A stretch of DNA of 64,000 nt from Peptococcaceae bacterium (GCA_022791255.1 JAAVYR010000014.1:1-64000); one strand, 5' to 3'; shown: positions 50,675 to 59,144, numbered from the stretch's first letter. Numbers and translations: made by a program. Notes: generated by a model not told the origin, from the sequence alone.

Positions 50675-51772
50675 CTAGAGATATTCTTCCAGCCCCAGAG
50701 CCGCTAATTTTTGTACCATTTTTTTCACTTCTTGGTCTCGTTCCCTAGGTGCAATGAGCAAAATATCCCCTTGCCGCACGATAACCATATCCTCCAGCCC
50801 AATGGTTGCCACCAGCCCCGTATCTACAGATATAATACAGTGTTTGGTATCAATACCCACATGACGGCCGTTATCCGCTAACGAATTAGCCTTTTCATCT
50901 TTGGGCAGGTATTTTTCTAATGCCTGCCAACTGCCCACATCATCCCAGCAAAAATCAGCAGGTACTACTGCTACATTGATGGCCTTTTCCATAATGCCGT
51001 AATCAATGGAGATTTTCGGTGCTAACACATATTCTAGCTGCAGCATCGCGTCACGCTGACTTTTATTTTCTATCTGCTGCCAGTTGGCAAGGAGCGCCCC
51101 CAGCTCTGGCAAATGCTCTTTCATAGCGCCCAGCAACACATTGGTCTGCCAGATAAAAATACCGCTGTTCCATAAATAATTACCACCGCTAACAAATTGC
51201 TTTGCCAAAGGCAAGGAGGGTTTTTCTAAAAACTTCTTTACTTCATAGACCCCTTTCCCCCGAGCCTTACCGCAATCTAAATAGCCATACGCCGTTTGCG
51301 GAGCAGAAGGCTTGATACCGATGGTAGTCAAGTCCGGATGATGAGCCGCCCAATTGGCTGCTCGCTGCAAGGTGCGAACAAAAGCTTCCTCATCTTCAAT
51401 ATAATGGTCAGAAGGCAGCACGATCATAATGGCATTTTCACACCGCTCTTGTATTTTCATGGCCGCTAACCCCAGACACGGCGCCGTATCTCGATTTACA
51501 GGTTCACAGATAATATTTTCTGCTGGGATATGAGGAACAATCTCCTTGACGATATCACCATAAAGCTCTTCTGTCATAATCAAGCACCGCTCAGGGCTGG
51601 TAAGGAGCAGCGCTCGCCGCACCGTTGCAGCTAAAATGCTTTCTTCTCCCCATAAATTCAAAAACTGCTTCGGCTTCGCAAGGCGGCTCTGAGGCCAAAA
51701 CCGAGTACCAGCTCCGCCCGCCATGATTACTACATATACCGGCAAGTGTTGAGAAATATTGGCATCACCCAC
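50675..51772 (-). CDS. Mannose-1-phosphate guanylyltransferase
   Basis: A 365-residue nucleotidyltransferase making GDP-mannose from mannose-1-P and GTP. The N-terminal IMAGGAGTRFWPQSRLAKPK is the pyrophosphorylase signature. The LEKP motif (KFLEKPSLPLAKQF) and a C-terminal half of the GMP (short ManC) form follow. It starts with GTG after GAGGTGA. It lies 37 bases upstream of the kinase-like gene in the same operon. The isomerase domain of bifunctional forms is absent. Confidence 0.93.
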   Translation of the reverse strand: MGDANISQHLPVYVVIMAGGAGTRFWPQSRLAKPKQFLNLWGEESILAATVRRALLLTSPERCLIMTEELYGDIVKEIVPHIPAENIICEPVNRDTAPCLGLAAMKIQERCENAIMIVLPSDHYIEDEEAFVRTLQRAANWAAHHPDLTTIGIKPSAPQTAYGYLDCGKARGKGVYEVKKFLEKPSLPLAKQFVSGGNYLWNSGIFIWQTNVLLGAMKEHLPELGALLANWQQIENKSQRDAMLQLEYVLAPKISIDYGIMEKAINVAVVPADFCWDDVGSWQALEKYLPKDEKANSLADNGRHVGIDTKHCIISVDTGLVATIGLEDMVIVRQGDILLIAPRERDQEVKKMVQKLAALGLEEYL

Positions 51773-51997
51773 AAAATCACCTCAAACAATGTATGATACC
51801 ACATCTTATGTATTCCGCTCTGGATGAGTGCATAATTACCTCTATCACTTTTATATCTCTTTTAACCTTCTCATATCTGGCTACCACATCGAGAAAATAC
51901 ACTCTGTCTATTACTATATAAATTTCCCCATAAAACAGAACTAAAAAGTTTATTTTCTTACTGAAATATACAGATGCAATAGAATAAATACGATTAA

Positions 51998-52044
51998 TAA
52001 AAAAGACAGCAGTTTGATGATATTCCACCAACCGCTGTCCTTTT
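51998..52044 (-). terminator. Terminator after the Ppx/GppA gene
   Basis: GACAGC and GCTGTC with inner CAA/TTG pairing form a stem. The minus strand continues TTTTTTATT. Confidence 0.8.
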
Positions 52045-52049
52045 CTATT

Positions 52050-52928
52050 TTATGCTTTTAATAATAAGCCGTCCAAAATACCGGCGTCGCTAACAGTAAA
52101 TGCCTCACATTGAAAGGCTGCCAATATCTGCAATAAAATATCCAATCCGCCAATGATAATCTCCGCCCGCTCTCCTAAAATAGGATACTTTTCCCAGCGT
52201 TCCCCACCGGTTAGCGGCGCTAATTCCTTCTTTAAGTCTGTTAATGCTGCCTCTGTCAATAAAAACCCATGGACCTTTTCTCGTGCATATTGACGAATGC
52301 CTAAAAGCGCTGCAGATACATCTGTGGCGGTACCCCCTACCGCAATGATTTTTTTGGGAAGTCCGCCTAGTGCTTCTGCTATTTTTTCCCGAATAGAAGC
52401 GATACGCGTCGCGATTTCCGCTGTACTTAACTGCTCCTGTGCCACTCGTACAATGCCCAAAGGAATGCTTTCTGCAAGAAATAATCCCGCTCTGCCACTG
52501 CAAATAAACTCCGTACTACCACCGCCAATATCCACCACCATCATCGGTTCCTCTTGCATCGGCAACAAAGAAGTGGCCCCGGCAAAGCTAAGAGCTGCCT
52601 CCTCCTCTCCAGAGATTGTCTTTACCTGCCAACCAGTTATTGCTTGTATTCTTTCTAACAACACACTAGCATTTTTCGCTTCCCGGATAGCACTGGTAGC
52701 TACGATTTTTGGTGGTTCCGTCACACCATGGTCTAATAAAACATCTTGAAAATCAGCCAATGCGTGAACAGTACGCTCCATAGAAACATCTAACAACACG
52801 CGGTCCTTACACCCCTCACCCAGACGTGTTGTACGCACTACCTGCAATGCTACCTCTACCTTACCATTTTTTACTTCTCCCACTAATAAATGGACCGTAT
52901 TAGAACCAATATCAATTGCCGCACGCAT
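52050..52928 (-). CDS. Ppx/GppA family phosphatase
   Basis: A 292-residue ASKHA-fold phosphatase, expected to act on polyphosphate or on pppGpp. The two phosphate-binding loops are AIDIGSNTVHLLVGEV (N-terminal) and VVDIGGGSTEFICSG (near residue 130). It lacks the C-terminal HD domain of E. coli Ppx, as do most clostridial forms. The start follows AGGAGG. It is the last gene of the run HTH-divIC-S1-ppx. Confidence 0.93.
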   Translation of the reverse strand: MRAAIDIGSNTVHLLVGEVKNGKVEVALQVVRTTRLGEGCKDRVLLDVSMERTVHALADFQDVLLDHGVTEPPKIVATSAIREAKNASVLLERIQAITGWQVKTISGEEEAALSFAGATSLLPMQEEPMMVVDIGGGSTEFICSGRAGLFLAESIPLGIVRVAQEQLSTAEIATRIASIREKIAEALGGLPKKIIAVGGTATDVSAALLGIRQYAREKVHGFLLTEAALTDLKKELAPLTGGERWEKYPILGERAEIIIGGLDILLQILAAFQCEAFTVSDAGILDGLLLKA

Positions 52929-52957
52929 AACCTCGACCTCCTACTCTCTTCTGCTAC

Positions 52958-52988
52958 CAAAAAGGCGCCCTTTTTACTAAGGGCGCCT
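52958..52988 (-). terminator. Terminator after the S1-domain gene
   Basis: AGGCGCCCTT pairs with AAGGGCGCCT, loop TTTAC. The minus strand continues TTTTTGG. Confidence 0.85.
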
Positions 52989-53020
52989 GCTCAAAAAGCA
53001 CATATGTTACCAAAAGACTT

Positions 53021-53413
53021 TTAACGACCTTTTCGTCCATCCTGGTGCCGTTTCAAATCTACCAATCTGTCATTACTATCTTTCATAAATTTTGCCAGCT
53101 TATCTTCAAAAGGCATCTCATCTTTTTGTCTCGGAGCTGAAAATACAGGTTGGGGAGACGCCACAACCTTAGGCTTTGGCGGAAGTGCCTGCTTAATGGA
53201 AAGACCAATCTTACCATGGTCACCAATGCTGACTACCTTTACTTTAACAGCATCCTTTTCCTTTAAAAAATCGCTAACTTCCTTCACATAAGCGTCAGCC
53301 ACCTCAGAAATATGCACCAGACCCGTTACCCCCGGCGCGATTTCTACAAAGGCACCAAACTTTGTAATGCCAGTTACTACCCCATCTACAACGCTTCCAA
53401 CGGTCAAATCCAT
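53021..53413 (-). CDS. S1 RNA-binding domain protein (YabR/GSP13-like)
   Basis: A 130-residue protein with one S1 domain at the N-terminus (DLTVGSVVDGVVTGITKFGA, GLVHISEVADAYVKEVSDFL), followed by a basic Pro/Lys-rich tail of about 60 residues ending in KRHQDGRKGR. It probably binds RNA or ribosomes. I chose the ATG at 53413, which gives the family-typical N-terminus; GGAGG is 13 bases upstream, and an ATG at 53425 is too close to it. It lies between divIC and ppx, as in many Firmicutes. Confidence 0.9.
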   Translation of the reverse strand: MDLTVGSVVDGVVTGITKFGAFVEIAPGVTGLVHISEVADAYVKEVSDFLKEKDAVKVKVVSIGDHGKIGLSIKQALPPKPKVVASPQPVFSAPRQKDEMPFEDKLAKFMKDSNDRLVDLKRHQDGRKGR

Positions 53414-53479
53414 GAGAAAAACCATACCTCCAGTGTTCAATTTACTTTTCCTTATTATATTCTGGGCAGCGTTGTTTTG

Positions 53480-53911
53480 TCAATGCAAATCCCCTGCTTT
53501 AATATTTGGGTTATATTCAGGAATATCGTCATCTACCGTTTTTCCCGGCAATACCAAAGTCTCTCCTTCATAGACAAAACCTAAATGTTCTCTAGCCACC
53601 CGCTCTATATAAGAAGGGTCATCCAAAAGCGCTTTGGTTTCTTCTAATTCTTTCTGCTTATCCAATTTATCCTGCTTCACTTGTTCAAAATAAGCCACTT
53701 CTGCCTGGATTTGTTGAAACTGCACAAACTGCTTGCCAAACTGTAAACAACAAAAGCCTAGCCCACAGATAATGCATAGCTTGGCAAAGGATAACTTCCT
53801 TCGCTTAGGCGCTCTCCTCCTGCCTTGGCCGGCAGATGGCTGAGAGGCAGGAACCATTTCCAGTTGGTCAGCGTCTGACCAATCAGGCACTGCATCATAC
53901 TTCTGTCTCAT
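53480..53911 (-). CDS. divIC: Septum formation initiator (DivIC/FtsB-type)
   Basis: A 143-residue bitopic division protein. Residues 1-38 are cytoplasmic and basic toward the membrane, residues about 40-62 form the transmembrane helix, and residues about 65-95 an extracellular coiled coil (QAEVAYFEQVKQDKLDKQKE). The conserved DPSYIERVAREHLGFVYEGE follows. It should join FtsL and DivIB in the divisome. The ATG at 53911 is preceded by GGAGGAGG within the upstream gene, which it overlaps by 17 bases, so translation is probably coupled. Confidence 0.92.
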   Translation of the reverse strand: MRQKYDAVPDWSDADQLEMVPASQPSAGQGRRRAPKRRKLSFAKLCIICGLGFCCLQFGKQFVQFQQIQAEVAYFEQVKQDKLDKQKELEETKALLDDPSYIERVAREHLGFVYEGETLVLPGKTVDDDIPEYNPNIKAGDLH

Positions 53912-54134
53912 CTTCATCCTCCTCCATCTCCGCCATGTCAAGTACTGCACCAGGAATGACAATGACTACTTCATAACCTTTGGTTCTTGCCCGATTATAA
54001 AGAGTAGCAACAGAGCTTGCGCTGATTTTCAGCATCTTGGCAATTACTTCTGCAGACTTTCCCATTTCCTTTAATGTTACTACTTGCTTTTCTCGAAAGC
54101 TTAGCTTTTCCGCGCCACGGATTTCCATCTGCAT
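53895..54134 (-). CDS. Small helix-turn-helix protein (sigma region 4-like)
   Basis: A 79-residue protein. Residues about 10-50 form a LuxR/sigma-region-4-type helix-turn-helix (LSFREKQVVTLKEMGKSAEV, SASSVATLYNRARTKGYEV). The C-terminus is strongly acidic (EMEEDEDETEV). No sigma region 2 is present, so it is not a sigma factor itself. The start follows GAGGGGTGA. It is first in the operon carrying divIC, behind a promoter overlapped by DnaA-box-like sequences (54243-54295). The function is unknown; regulation of the division operon is inferred from position. Confidence 0.82.
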   Translation of the reverse strand: MQMEIRGAEKLSFREKQVVTLKEMGKSAEVIAKMLKISASSVATLYNRARTKGYEVVIVIPGAVLDMAEMEEDEDETEV

Positions 54135-54242
54135 CTGTAATCACCCCTCTCTAACTTCCTCTAACTGTCCCTACCTGGCAAATCCCCTAAAAGGAGCATT
54201 CTATCCCAAAGAAAGTCAGAATTATCCCAAACCCTTCTCTCT

Positions 54243-54295
54243 TTATCCACATTATATCCACATTTTGTGGACAAATCAAGTACAAGATATACACA
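54243..54295. promoter_or_regulatory. DnaA-box cluster over the HTH-divIC promoter
   Basis: Minus-strand TTGATT (54274-54279) and TATAAT (54251-54256) are spaced by 17. Around and within them lie TTATCCACA (54243-54251, perfect DnaA box), ATATCCACA (54254-54262), TTGTCCACA on the minus strand (54266-54274) and ATATACACA (54287-54295), each one mismatch from TTATNCACA. The first two are 11 bp apart. The second and third form a TCCACA/TGTGGA inverted repeat. Confidence 0.7.
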
Positions 54296-54306
54296 AATAC
54301 ACATAA

Positions 54307-54345
54307 GGAAATGCCAATATTTAGTAAATACTGTCATTTCCTTTT
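54307..54345 (-). terminator. Hairpin after yabQ
   Basis: AAGGAAATG and CATTTCCTT form a stem with inner ATATTTA/TAAATA pairing. The T run is good on the plus strand and weak on the minus strand, the direction of yabQ. Confidence 0.6.
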
Positions 54346-54386
54346 TCCCATTGCCTTTTACAGCCGTCTCTATTCACTTTTGATTT

Positions 54387-55073
54387 TTATAATTTATTTA
54401 AATTATCTGTAGTTTCCTCATCAAGACCATCCATATCCAGATCGCCTGCCCCAGGCTCTTCTAGTTCCCCTGGCTCTTCTGCCCGTTTTTGTTCCGGCCA
54501 GAGGACTGATAATACTTTATGTTTCAGCCTTTGTCGTTCTGCCTGCAGTTGCTTCTTCCATTTTTCAGTGGCGGCCTGCTGCTTTTTCTTCGCGGTCAGG
54601 TAGTGCTGCTTCCCATAAGCATAACTCTGATAAATGCCCTCTGCCGCCACATCAAACGGTTTATCCAGGAAACTGCCAACCCGTTTCTCTCCTGCCCGCT
54701 CCCCTCGCGGAGAAAGAGAGTGGGACCTATTTCTTGCCTGGTCATGAGCAATGGGCGGTTTTGGCTTACCGCTAAATATTGCTGCCAATTTACCACATAA
54801 GGGCCGCCAGAGAAACGTATACCCCAACAGAAACCCCAAAAATAACCAGAGAAAAAACAACACGCGAAGTGCGCCCCATTTCAAAAAGAATAAGGTCAAC
54901 ACCGTTACCAAGGCAGCAAATAGCCACCAAAGACTATCTGTCAACCATAACCACTGACGAGAATAATTGCGGCTATGAAATTGCAAACGATAGCAGGCAT
55001 AAAAGAAGCTTAGACCCACCCCGAGAGATATCCCAACAAGAAACTCATATAACTGATTTACGATTAAATCCAT
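54387..55073 (-). CDS. yabQ: Spore cortex biosynthesis protein YabQ
   Basis: A 228-residue protein. The first about 100 residues form four membrane helices with the YabQ opening DLIVNQLYEFLVGISLGVGL. The rest is a charged cytoplasmic tail, basic then acidic (LEEPGAGDLDMDGLDEE). YabQ localises to the forespore membrane and is needed for the cortex in B. subtilis. The ATG at 55073 follows AGGTGG; a GTG at 55082 overlaps that site. It lies directly after yabP. Confidence 0.9.
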   Translation of the reverse strand: MDLIVNQLYEFLVGISLGVGLSFFYACYRLQFHSRNYSRQWLWLTDSLWWLFAALVTVLTLFFLKWGALRVLFFLWLFLGFLLGYTFLWRPLCGKLAAIFSGKPKPPIAHDQARNRSHSLSPRGERAGEKRVGSFLDKPFDVAAEGIYQSYAYGKQHYLTAKKKQQAATEKWKKQLQAERQRLKHKVLSVLWPEQKRAEEPGELEEPGAGDLDMDGLDEETTDNLNKL

Positions 55074-55082
55074 GGGAACCAC

Positions 55083-55397
55083 CTACTTCAAAAGGCGGTC
55101 TAACAAATGCTTTCCAGCAGCTTTTACCCGCTTACCATCTTTTGTATTGACAGTATAACGAACGCCGCAGATTTTCCCACAGACTTTTAACTCTTTTCCA
55201 TCTAAATCCAGATGGGCAATATGCAATTCTTCCCCCTCTATCACCAAATCGCCTCTATTGGTTTCCAGCCAAATAGAACAAGGGTCAAAGTTTTCTACCT
55301 TACACACACCCTGCAAATGCAGACTTTCCTGATTATCTATAAATACACGATGCAGGTTATTCAAATTTTTCACTTCGTTGTCTTCTGCAAAATCCAT
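55083..55397 (-). CDS. yabP: Sporulation protein YabP
   Basis: A 104-residue all-beta protein. NLHRVFIDNQESLHLQGVCK and LVIEGEELHIAHLDLDGKEL are YabP-family features. It is required for sporulation in B. subtilis, where it acts with YabQ. I chose the ATG at 55397, eight bases after AAGGAGG; the frame extends upstream to 55418. yabQ follows within ten bases. The last residues are basic (KHLLDRLLK). Confidence 0.93.
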   Translation of the reverse strand: MDFAEDNEVKNLNNLHRVFIDNQESLHLQGVCKVENFDPCSIWLETNRGDLVIEGEELHIAHLDLDGKELKVCGKICGVRYTVNTKDGKRVKAAGKHLLDRLLK

Positions 55398-55498
55398 ATG
55401 AAGGACCTCCTTATCCATATAAACGATAGACTTACGACTTTATCCTTACTTACTTATTTCTATTTATCTATATGTTGCAGATTTCGCTTTAGACCAAT

Positions 55499-55528
55499 AA
55501 AAAAAGAGAGCTCCCCGCTCTCCTTTTT
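55499..55528 (-). terminator. Terminator after rqcP
   Basis: AAAAAGAGAGC and GCTCTCCTTTTT pair around TCCCC. The minus strand continues TTTTTTTATT. Confidence 0.8.
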
Positions 55529-55553
55529 ATTCTTAGAAACAAAGACCCATTTT

Positions 55554-55823
55554 CTATGCCAAATCGTCAACAATCCTCTCTTCCGATAAGATTTCATACA
55601 TCTCAGCAGCTTCTTGGGTTTTTACCGTCTCACTGACCTTTGCTATTTTTACTTGCATGATACGATTTGCAAAACGCAATTCCAGTGTATCGCCGACCAC
55701 CACCTCAGAGGAAGCTTTTGCTGTTCTGCCATTTATCATAATTTTCCCAGCGTCACAGATTTCTTTGGCAATGGTGCGTCTTTTGATAAGACGAGATACT
55801 TTTAAAAATTTATCTAATCGCAT
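55554..55823 (-). CDS. rqcP: S4-domain RNA-binding protein RqcP (YabO/HslR-like)
   Basis: An 89-residue protein with an S4 domain at the N-terminus (MRLDKFLKVSRLIKRRTIAK, DAGKIMINGRTAKASSEVVV). In B. subtilis RqcP works with RqcH in poly-alanine tailing of stalled nascent chains on 50S subunits. The start follows AGGAAGGAT. It lies between hup and yabP, the conserved position of yabO. Confidence 0.93.
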   Translation of the reverse strand: MRLDKFLKVSRLIKRRTIAKEICDAGKIMINGRTAKASSEVVVGDTLELRFANRIMQVKIAKVSETVKTQEAAEMYEILSEERIVDDLA

Positions 55824-55873
55824 TGATTTATCCTTCCTCTATATTTTTAAATAGATTTCTAAAACGTCCAAAA

Positions 55874-55904
55874 AAAGGGAGCCCCCCATCGAGAGGCTCC
55901 CTTT
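55874..55904 (-). terminator. Terminator after hup
   Basis: AAAGGGAGCC and GGCTCCCTTT form a 10-bp stem. The minus strand continues TTTTTTTGG. Confidence 0.88.
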
Positions 55905-55919
55905 CTCTGATACGATTTC

Positions 55920-56198
55920 TTATTTGTTGTCTACTGCATCTTTGAAAGCTTTACCAGCTTTGAATGCAGGAATTTTCCCAGCAGGGATTTCCAAAGGAGC
56001 ACCAGTTTGTGGGTTTCTACCAGTTCTAGCAGCACGTTCTCTTACTTCAAAGGTACCAAAGCCTACTAATTGAACTTTGTCCCCTGCTGCTAATGCATCG
56101 ATTACAGATTGCATTACAACATTGATAGCCATTTCAGCATCTTTTTTGGTCAAGTTTGCTTTTTCAGCAACTGCACATACTAAATCAGTTTTATTCAT
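55920..56198 (-). CDS. hup: HU family DNA-binding protein
   Basis: A 92-residue histone-like protein that bends and compacts DNA. It has [20 protein letters not shown], the conserved [20 protein letters not shown] beta arm and the [20 protein letters not shown] finish. The length and all key Pro and Arg residues are normal. The start follows GAAAGGG. It has its own terminator and probably its own promoter, as expected for an abundant protein within this block. Confidence 0.97.
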   Translation of the reverse strand: MNKTDLVCAVAEKANLTKKDAEMAINVVMQSVIDALAAGDKVQLVGFGTFEVRERAARTGRNPQTGAPLEIPAGKIPAFKAGKAFKDAVDNK

Positions 56199-56291
56199 GT
56201 TTCAATCGCCCTTTCAATCCTATTTTTGTTATATAAAAGTCTTTAAGAGTTATTCGCGCTTTTTTTCAAAAATCCTTCTACATTCTCATAT

Positions 56292-57134
56292 TTATTTACA
56301 TATTTTTTCCTGTTTTTTAGCTTTTTCCCACAGCTGGTTTTGCTCCGCTATTGAGCAATCTTTCCAGGTTTTTCCAGCCTCTCGCAATGCTTCTTCAACA
56401 TAAGCAAAACGAGTTAAAAATTTCTTCGCACTCCCACGCAAAGCAGACTCGCTATCCACCTGATAAAACCGAGCTAGATTAATCACCGTAAAGAGCACAT
56501 CCCCCAGCTCCTCCTGCTCTTCCTCAGAAGTCTTTGCCGCCTTTAGCTCAAGGAGCTCACTTTCCAACTGCCGCCAAACTTCTTCTCGTTCCTGCCAATC
56601 AAAGCCTACCCGAGAAGCTTTCTCCTGAATTTTTTGGGCATAGAGCACCGCTGGCAATTGGTCCGATACAGAAATAGTTGCAGTAGGTTTAGCACCGTTA
56701 ATGCCATCTTTTTTCTCCTGGGCTTTGATTTGCTCCCAATTGGCCCATACACCATCGGTATCAGCTGCCTGTTGCCCGCCAAAGACATGGGGGTGGCGAC
56801 GTATCATCTTCCGGCAAACATTGTCCACCACATCGTCTATTTGAAAATCGCCCCGTTCCTTGGCCAACTGACTGTGAAAGACCACCTGAAAGAGAACATC
56901 ACCTAATTCATCTTTTAAAGATGGCATGTTTTTCTCATCAATGGCGTCAATGACTTCATAACATTCCTCTAATAGATACCGCCGCAAACTTTCATGGCTT
57001 TGTTCCTTATCCCAAGGACAGCCTGCCGGCCCTAAGAGGATAGACATAATCACCTGTAAATCCGCCCAGGTATAATCCCCTTTTTTCACTACTAATTCTT
57101 TTACCAAGTCTTCTATTTTTTGCTTTTCCGCCAT
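56292..57134 (-). CDS. mazG: Nucleoside triphosphate pyrophosphohydrolase MazG
   Basis: A 280-residue enzyme that hydrolyses NTPs to NMP and PPi for nucleotide-pool cleaning. Two tandem MazG domains are present; the first has CPWDKEQSHESLRRYLLEEC and ExxE...ExxD metal ligands (DELGDVLFQVVFHSQLAKER), the second EEQEELGDVLFTVINLARFY. The YabN N-terminal methylase domain of Bacillus is missing. The start follows AAGGGAG. It lies between hup and spoVT. Confidence 0.96.
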   Translation of the reverse strand: MAEKQKIEDLVKELVVKKGDYTWADLQVIMSILLGPAGCPWDKEQSHESLRRYLLEECYEVIDAIDEKNMPSLKDELGDVLFQVVFHSQLAKERGDFQIDDVVDNVCRKMIRRHPHVFGGQQAADTDGVWANWEQIKAQEKKDGINGAKPTATISVSDQLPAVLYAQKIQEKASRVGFDWQEREEVWRQLESELLELKAAKTSEEEQEELGDVLFTVINLARFYQVDSESALRGSAKKFLTRFAYVEEALREAGKTWKDCSIAEQNQLWEKAKKQEKICK

Positions 57135-57251
57135 CCTAATCTCCCTTATCTATCATAATAACTCCAATAGCTGTCTAGCTAAAGTGTACCATGACAGATA
57201 GACGAAAACAAGAAGCAGCGCCCATCTCAATGGTTGCTACAAGATAATTAT

Positions 57252-57818
57252 TTATTGCTCCATTTGCTTCGCCAGGAAACCTGCACCGGTTTCTGCCATT
57301 TTCTGTTCCATCTCACCCAGGGTATCATCCTCAGACTTACTAAGGATCATCACCGAACCAATCGGGTCTCCCTGAGCCACAATGGGCGCAATAATAGCAC
57401 CGGCAAAAACCATGGGTTCTTCTGTACCAGTGGTTTTGACAACCCCGTTTTTATTATCAGAGACAATGGTCTGCAAATGAACCACAGTCCGGCGGTCCTC
57501 CATAGCCTGGTCTACCATTTTACCAATGCCCCGATTAAGCAAGTCCTTTTTTGCATAGCCGCTAACAGCAATAATACTATCTCTATCTGCCACACAAACC
57601 ACATGACCAATGGCGTCATAAAGAGATTGGGCATATTCTTTAGCAAAGGCGCTCAACTCGCCAATGGGAGAATATTTTTTCAAAATCACTTCTCCATCAC
57701 GGTCTACAAAAATTTCTAATGGATCCCCTTCTCTAATCCGCAAAGTCCTGCGAATTTCTTTTGGGATAACAATTCGCCCTAAGTCATCTATTCTTCTCAC
57801 GATACCGGTTGCTTTCAT
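57252..57818 (-). CDS. spoVT: Stage V sporulation protein T
   Basis: A 188-residue forespore transcription factor that adjusts sigma-G-dependent genes. The N-terminal AbrB/SpoVT DNA-binding swapped hairpin is KATGIVRRIDDLGRIVIPKE. Residues about 60-180 form a GAF-like domain. The length and fold are normal. The start follows GAGGAGG. It is monocistronic here, between prsA and mazG. Its presence is strong evidence for an endospore former. Confidence 0.97.
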   Translation of the reverse strand: MKATGIVRRIDDLGRIVIPKEIRRTLRIREGDPLEIFVDRDGEVILKKYSPIGELSAFAKEYAQSLYDAIGHVVCVADRDSIIAVSGYAKKDLLNRGIGKMVDQAMEDRRTVVHLQTIVSDNKNGVVKTTGTEEPMVFAGAIIAPIVAQGDPIGSVMILSKSEDDTLGEMEQKMAETGAGFLAKQMEQ

Positions 57819-57937
57819 TTTTTCTCCTCCTCAGAAACAAATTCACTTCGCTCGTAAATGTTTTCCTCAACGTTTTTTAGTATTATTTGCAAATCATTGT
57901 TTTTTATACGATTTCCGTAAATTTTTACCAAAGAAAA

Positions 57938-57975
57938 AGAAAAAGCCACCTTGAAACATCAAGATAGCTTTTTAC
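57938..57975 (-). terminator. Terminator of the prsA-like gene
   Basis: AAAAAGCCACCTTGA pairs with TCAAGATAGCTTTTT (two mismatches) around AACA. The minus strand continues with a T run. Confidence 0.8.
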
Positions 57976-58036
57976 AAACAAATATTAGACTTGGTAGATA
58001 TCATTGCAGTATCTAAGAAAGTAAAGAAACCTGCCC

Positions 58037-59074
58037 TTAGTCGTTCTCCTGAGGAGCAAACGGATTGGCATTGTTACCTTCGTTGCCTTCCGTCCAATAT
58101 TGGAAGGTATAGTCTACGACTACTTCTGCTGCGAGAGATTTTTCATCCATATAAGCATAATAGGCTTCTGTTTTCAGAGGAGCTGCCAGAGAGTCTTTTA
58201 CCTCTTCTTTGACGCTTTCAAAGTCATCGTCTTTGGTATCGATTTTAATGATATGGAAACCAAATTGACTTTGTACCGGTTCTTTAGAATATTCGCCTAC
58301 TTCATGAAGTTGGAAAGTACCGTCTACAAATTCTTTGACAAATTTCGTATCATTTCTGGAAAACTTATAATCCATGGCACCGCCTGCAGGCGCACTGGTA
58401 TCCTCAGAGTATTCTCTAGCAAGAGTCGCAAAATCCTCTCCATTATCTAAGCGTTTGATAATATCTTTCGCTTTATCACGAGCAGCGTTTAGCTCTTCTT
58501 CGCTAGCATTATCTCTATCTGCCTTAAAGAGAATGTGAGAGACGCTAACCTTCTGCCAATCTTCTTTATTAGCATCATAGGCAGCTTTTGCTTCTTCATC
58601 ACTAATGCTGATATCAGCAGTTACTTTATCAAATAATTTTTGACTTAACGCATCCATACGGAAAAGATACAACATTTCATCTCTGGTATAGCCCATAGCT
58701 TTGAGCCAATCGTTAAAACCTTGTTCAGAGTCAAAACTTGCTTTTACTTGGGCGTCAAGAGCATTTTCTACTTCCGCACCCGTCACCTGGATACCTTCTG
58801 CCTGGGCCAAGGCTTCTACTAATGTATTTTGTACGATGGTATCCCATGCGCTTTGTTCTATCATGGCATAAACAGCTTTGTTTTCCTCATTGACTTCTGT
58901 TAAATCTACAATAGAACCATACTGACTTTTTAAATTATCCATATAAAAATCAAATTTACTTTGATCTATGGCAACCCCATTGACAGTGCCCATGGAGACA
59001 ATCTCTTCTTCTCCGCAGCCAGCAAAAATGCACGCACACAAACACAATAACGCCCATATCTTTATTTTTTTCAA
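58037..59074 (-). CDS. prsA: Foldase lipoprotein with parvulin-type peptidyl-prolyl isomerase domain
   Basis: A 345-residue lipoprotein that helps exported proteins fold. The lipobox IFAGC puts the lipidated Cys near residue 20. A SurA-like N-terminal helical domain (about 30-165) and one parvulin domain follow (VSHILFKADRDNASEEELNA, GGAMDYKFSRND, GFHIIKIDTK). It uses a TTG start with GGAAAGGT upstream. A paralogue between mfd and spoVT is common in Clostridia, so the name rests on domain architecture rather than on orthology to B. subtilis PrsA. Confidence 0.9.
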   Translation of the reverse strand: MKKIKIWALLCLCACIFAGCGEEEIVSMGTVNGVAIDQSKFDFYMDNLKSQYGSIVDLTEVNEENKAVYAMIEQSAWDTIVQNTLVEALAQAEGIQVTGAEVENALDAQVKASFDSEQGFNDWLKAMGYTRDEMLYLFRMDALSQKLFDKVTADISISDEEAKAAYDANKEDWQKVSVSHILFKADRDNASEEELNAARDKAKDIIKRLDNGEDFATLAREYSEDTSAPAGGAMDYKFSRNDTKFVKEFVDGTFQLHEVGEYSKEPVQSQFGFHIIKIDTKDDDFESVKEEVKDSLAAPLKTEAYYAYMDEKSLAAEVVVDYTFQYWTEGNEGNNANPFAPQEND

Positions 59075-59144
59075 ACGAATACACGACCTTTCCTTTGTTT
59101 TGGGAACAGAAACCTATATTTTTATTTTATCATAAATTTATCAT

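Noticed and set aside
51777-52031. Minus-strand open frame of 84 codons downstream of ppx
   Set aside because: It starts with a TTG inside the terminator hairpin of the ppx gene, has no separate promoter, and reads as AT-rich spacer.
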